From Litorisediminicola beolgyonensis (GTDB taxonomy: Bacteria > Pseudomonadota > Alphaproteobacteria > Rhodobacterales > Rhodobacteraceae): a DNA stretch of 64,000 nucleotides. The stretch covers positions 62,001 through 126,000 of the forward strand of contig NZ_JBHTMU010000006.1 in assembly GCF_042679605.1 (NCBI RefSeq). The letters are read 5' to 3'. The notes below the pieces were generated by a model that saw only the letters and a list, made by a program, of their open reading frames with translations, made no database searches and was not told the origin of the DNA. How positions within the stretch are numbered: the stretch's first letter is position 1; each line of letters begins with the position of its first letter. The translations under genes and the position numbers were made by a program. Shown here one piece after another: positions 62,484 to 64,000 of this stretch.

Positions 62484-64000
62484 ATGCAGAACGGGATTTT
62501 CGTCGGCGGTGGCGGCGAAGGCTATGGTGAGAAACAGTACCTCGATCTGGGCTACGCCAACCGGCACGGGCTGATCGCGGGGGCGACTGGAACGGGCAAG
62601 ACCGTGACGCTGCAAATCCTCGCCGAGAGCTTCTCGGACCGTGGCGTGCCGGTGTTTCTCTCGGATGTGAAAGGCGATCTGTCGGGGCTCGCCGCCTCGG
62701 GAAGCGAGAGCCACAAGCTGCACGTTCCCTTCACCGAGCGCGCGGCGAAGATCGGCTTCGACGACTATGCCTACCGCGCCTACCCGGTGACCTTTTGGGA
62801 TCTCTTCGGCGAGCAGGGCCACCCGGTCCGTGCGACCGTGGCCGAGATGGGCCCGCTCCTGATCTCGCGGCTGCTGGAGCTGACCGAGGCGCAGGAGGGC
62901 ATCCTCAACATCGCCTTCCGGGTCTCCGACCAAGAGGGGCTGCCGCTTCTCGACCTGAAGGATCTCCAGTCGCTCCTCGTCTGGGTCGGCGAGAACCGCG
63001 AGGAGCTGTCGCTGCGCTACGGCAATATCGCGGTGCAATCGGTGGGCGCGATCCAGCGGCGGCTGATGGTCCTGGAAAACCAGGGCGGAACGAAGCTGTT
63101 CGGCGAGCCCGCGCTCGACCTGGCCGATCTCATGCGCGTCACCGCCGAGGGGCGGGGGCAGGTGAACATCCTGGCCGCGGACACGCTGATGGCGTCGCCC
63201 CGGCTTTACGCGACCTTCCTTCTCTGGCTCCTGTCCGAGCTCTTCGAGGAGCTTCCCGAAGTGGGCGATCCGGACAAGCCGCGCCTCGTCTTCTTCTTCG
63301 ACGAGGCGCATCTGCTCTTCGACGACGCGCCCAAGGCGCTGGTCGACAAGGTCGAGCAGGTCGCCCGCCTGATCCGGTCCAAGGGCGTGGGCGTCTATTT
63401 CATCACCCAGAACCCCGACGACGTGCCGGAGGATATCCTCGGCCAGCTCGGCAACCGGGTGCAGCACGCGCTGCGGGCCTTTACCGCGCGCGACCGCAAG
63501 GCGCTGCGCATGGCCGCCGAGACCTATCGCGAGAACCCGCGCTTCGACACCGAGAGCGCGATCCGCGAGGTCGGCGTGGGCGAGGCGGTGACCTCGTTTC
63601 TCGAGCGCAAGGGCGTTCCCGGCATGGTCGAACGAACGCTGATCCGTCCGCCCTCGTCGCAGCTCGGACCGATCACCGCGACCGAGCGGAGCTCGGTCAT
63701 GTCCGGCTCGGATCTCGGGCTGAAATACGGGAAGACCGTGGATCGCGCCTCGGCCTACGAGATCCTGGCCGAACGCGCCGAGGCTGCCGCGCGCGCGGCG
63801 GCGGAAGAGGAGCGCAAGGAGGCCGAGCTCGAGGCCGCGGAGCGCGAATACCGCGCCGGGCGCCGCTACACCGGCACCCGTGTCGGCCGCTCGACCTCGG
63901 AGCCCACGCGCCGCACCCGAAGCACCAGTTCCGACACCTCGATCGGCGGCGAGATCGCCAAGGTCGTGCTGAAGGAGCTCAAGGGGACGACCGGGCGACG
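62484..64000 (+). CDS. HerA-like ATPase (DUF853), cut by window edge
   Basis: At least 505 residues are visible and the frame runs off the window without a stop. It has Walker A GATGTGKTVT at about 36-45, Walker B LVFFFDEAHLLFDD at about 270-283, and an arginine-finger region (LGQLGNRVQHALRAFTARDRKAL). A charged C-terminal tail follows. It matches the DUF853/HerA-like double-stranded-DNA-translocase ATPase family, often of unknown role. In-frame ATGs lie at 62,445 and 62,484; the second (MQNGIFVGGGG) begins closer to the conserved core, and the first would overlap the candidate sRNA promoter. Confidence 0.9.
   Translation, partial: MQNGIFVGGGGEGYGEKQYLDLGYANRHGLIAGATGTGKTVTLQILAESFSDRGVPVFLSDVKGDLSGLAASGSESHKLHVPFTERAAKIGFDDYAYRAYPVTFWDLFGEQGHPVRATVAEMGPLLISRLLELTEAQEGILNIAFRVSDQEGLPLLDLKDLQSLLVWVGENREELSLRYGNIAVQSVGAIQRRLMVLENQGGTKLFGEPALDLADLMRVTAEGRGQVNILAADTLMASPRLYATFLLWLLSELFEELPEVGDPDKPRLVFFFDEAHLLFDDAPKALVDKVEQVARLIRSKGVGVYFITQNPDDVPEDILGQLGNRVQHALRAFTARDRKALRMAAETYRENPRFDTESAIREVGVGEAVTSFLERKGVPGMVERTLIRPPSSQLGPITATERSSVMSGSDLGLKYGKTVDRASAYEILAERAEAAARAAAEEERKEAELEAAEREYRAGRRYTGTRVGRSTSEPTRRTRSTSSDTSIGGEIAKVVLKELKGTTGR

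Overview
The window looks like chromosomal DNA of a Rhodobacteraceae (Roseobacter-group) alphaproteobacterium. Evidence is the high GC content, the B12-dependent ribonucleotide reductase NrdJ, an AcuI acryloyl-CoA reductase, a BCCT transporter, an IalB-type protein, proteins with a Hedgehog/intein (Hint) domain, and the gene order frr-uppS-cdsA-dxr-rseP-bamA-ompH-fabZ-lpxA-lpxI-lpxB. Most of it is housekeeping core genome.

Layout. 1-5.4 kb: a truncated Hint-domain gene, tRNA-Leu(UAG), trigger factor, then one AT-rich AAA ATPase gene that looks acquired, then the ribosomal operon rpsF-rpsR-rplI (minus) and a small membrane protein. 5.4-7.9 kb: two YceI-domain genes (one fused to cytochrome b561) on either side of a small DMT/SMR-like membrane protein. 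8.0-10.6 kb: fatty acid synthesis genes fabD-fabG-acpP. 10.6-17 kb: a YihY/BrkB protein, an orphan Fe(III)-binding protein, a DinB protein, acuI and a BCCT transporter. 17-24.5 kb: a minus-strand run fabI-lysE-gpt-aminotransferase-ppiD-trpE, with pdxH divergent. 24.5-30 kb: a double cold-shock-domain protein, a DUF192 protein, tRNA-Pro(UGG) and nrdJ. 30-36 kb: a 943-base non-coding stretch and a giant acidic Ig-like/RTX/Hint protein.

36-48.8 kb: a MobA-like nucleotidyltransferase, a GAF histidine kinase, a CorC/HlyC protein, xerD with an uncharacterised lipoprotein-sized partner and a 49-residue membrane protein, aroK-aroB, ssb, a lytic transglycosylase, and an overlapping miaA-araC-substrate-binding-protein operon. 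48.8-61.3 kb: the large plus-strand cluster pyrH, frr, then undecaprenyl, CDP-DAG and MEP synthesis, outer membrane assembly and lipid A synthesis. It contains an extra 41-residue membrane protein before bamA. 61.3-64 kb: an IalB protein (minus), a candidate minus-strand sRNA gene, and a HerA-like ATPase that runs off the window.

No CRISPR array, insertion sequence or prophage was seen. The observations most worth checking are the candidate sRNA at about 62,333-62,427, the isolated AT-rich ATPase gene, the RTX/Hint giant protein with paired palindromes upstream, the paired NrdR-like boxes before nrdJ, the acuI-BCCT neighbourhood, and two overlooked small membrane proteins. I do not see a clear multi-gene system of a wholly new kind.
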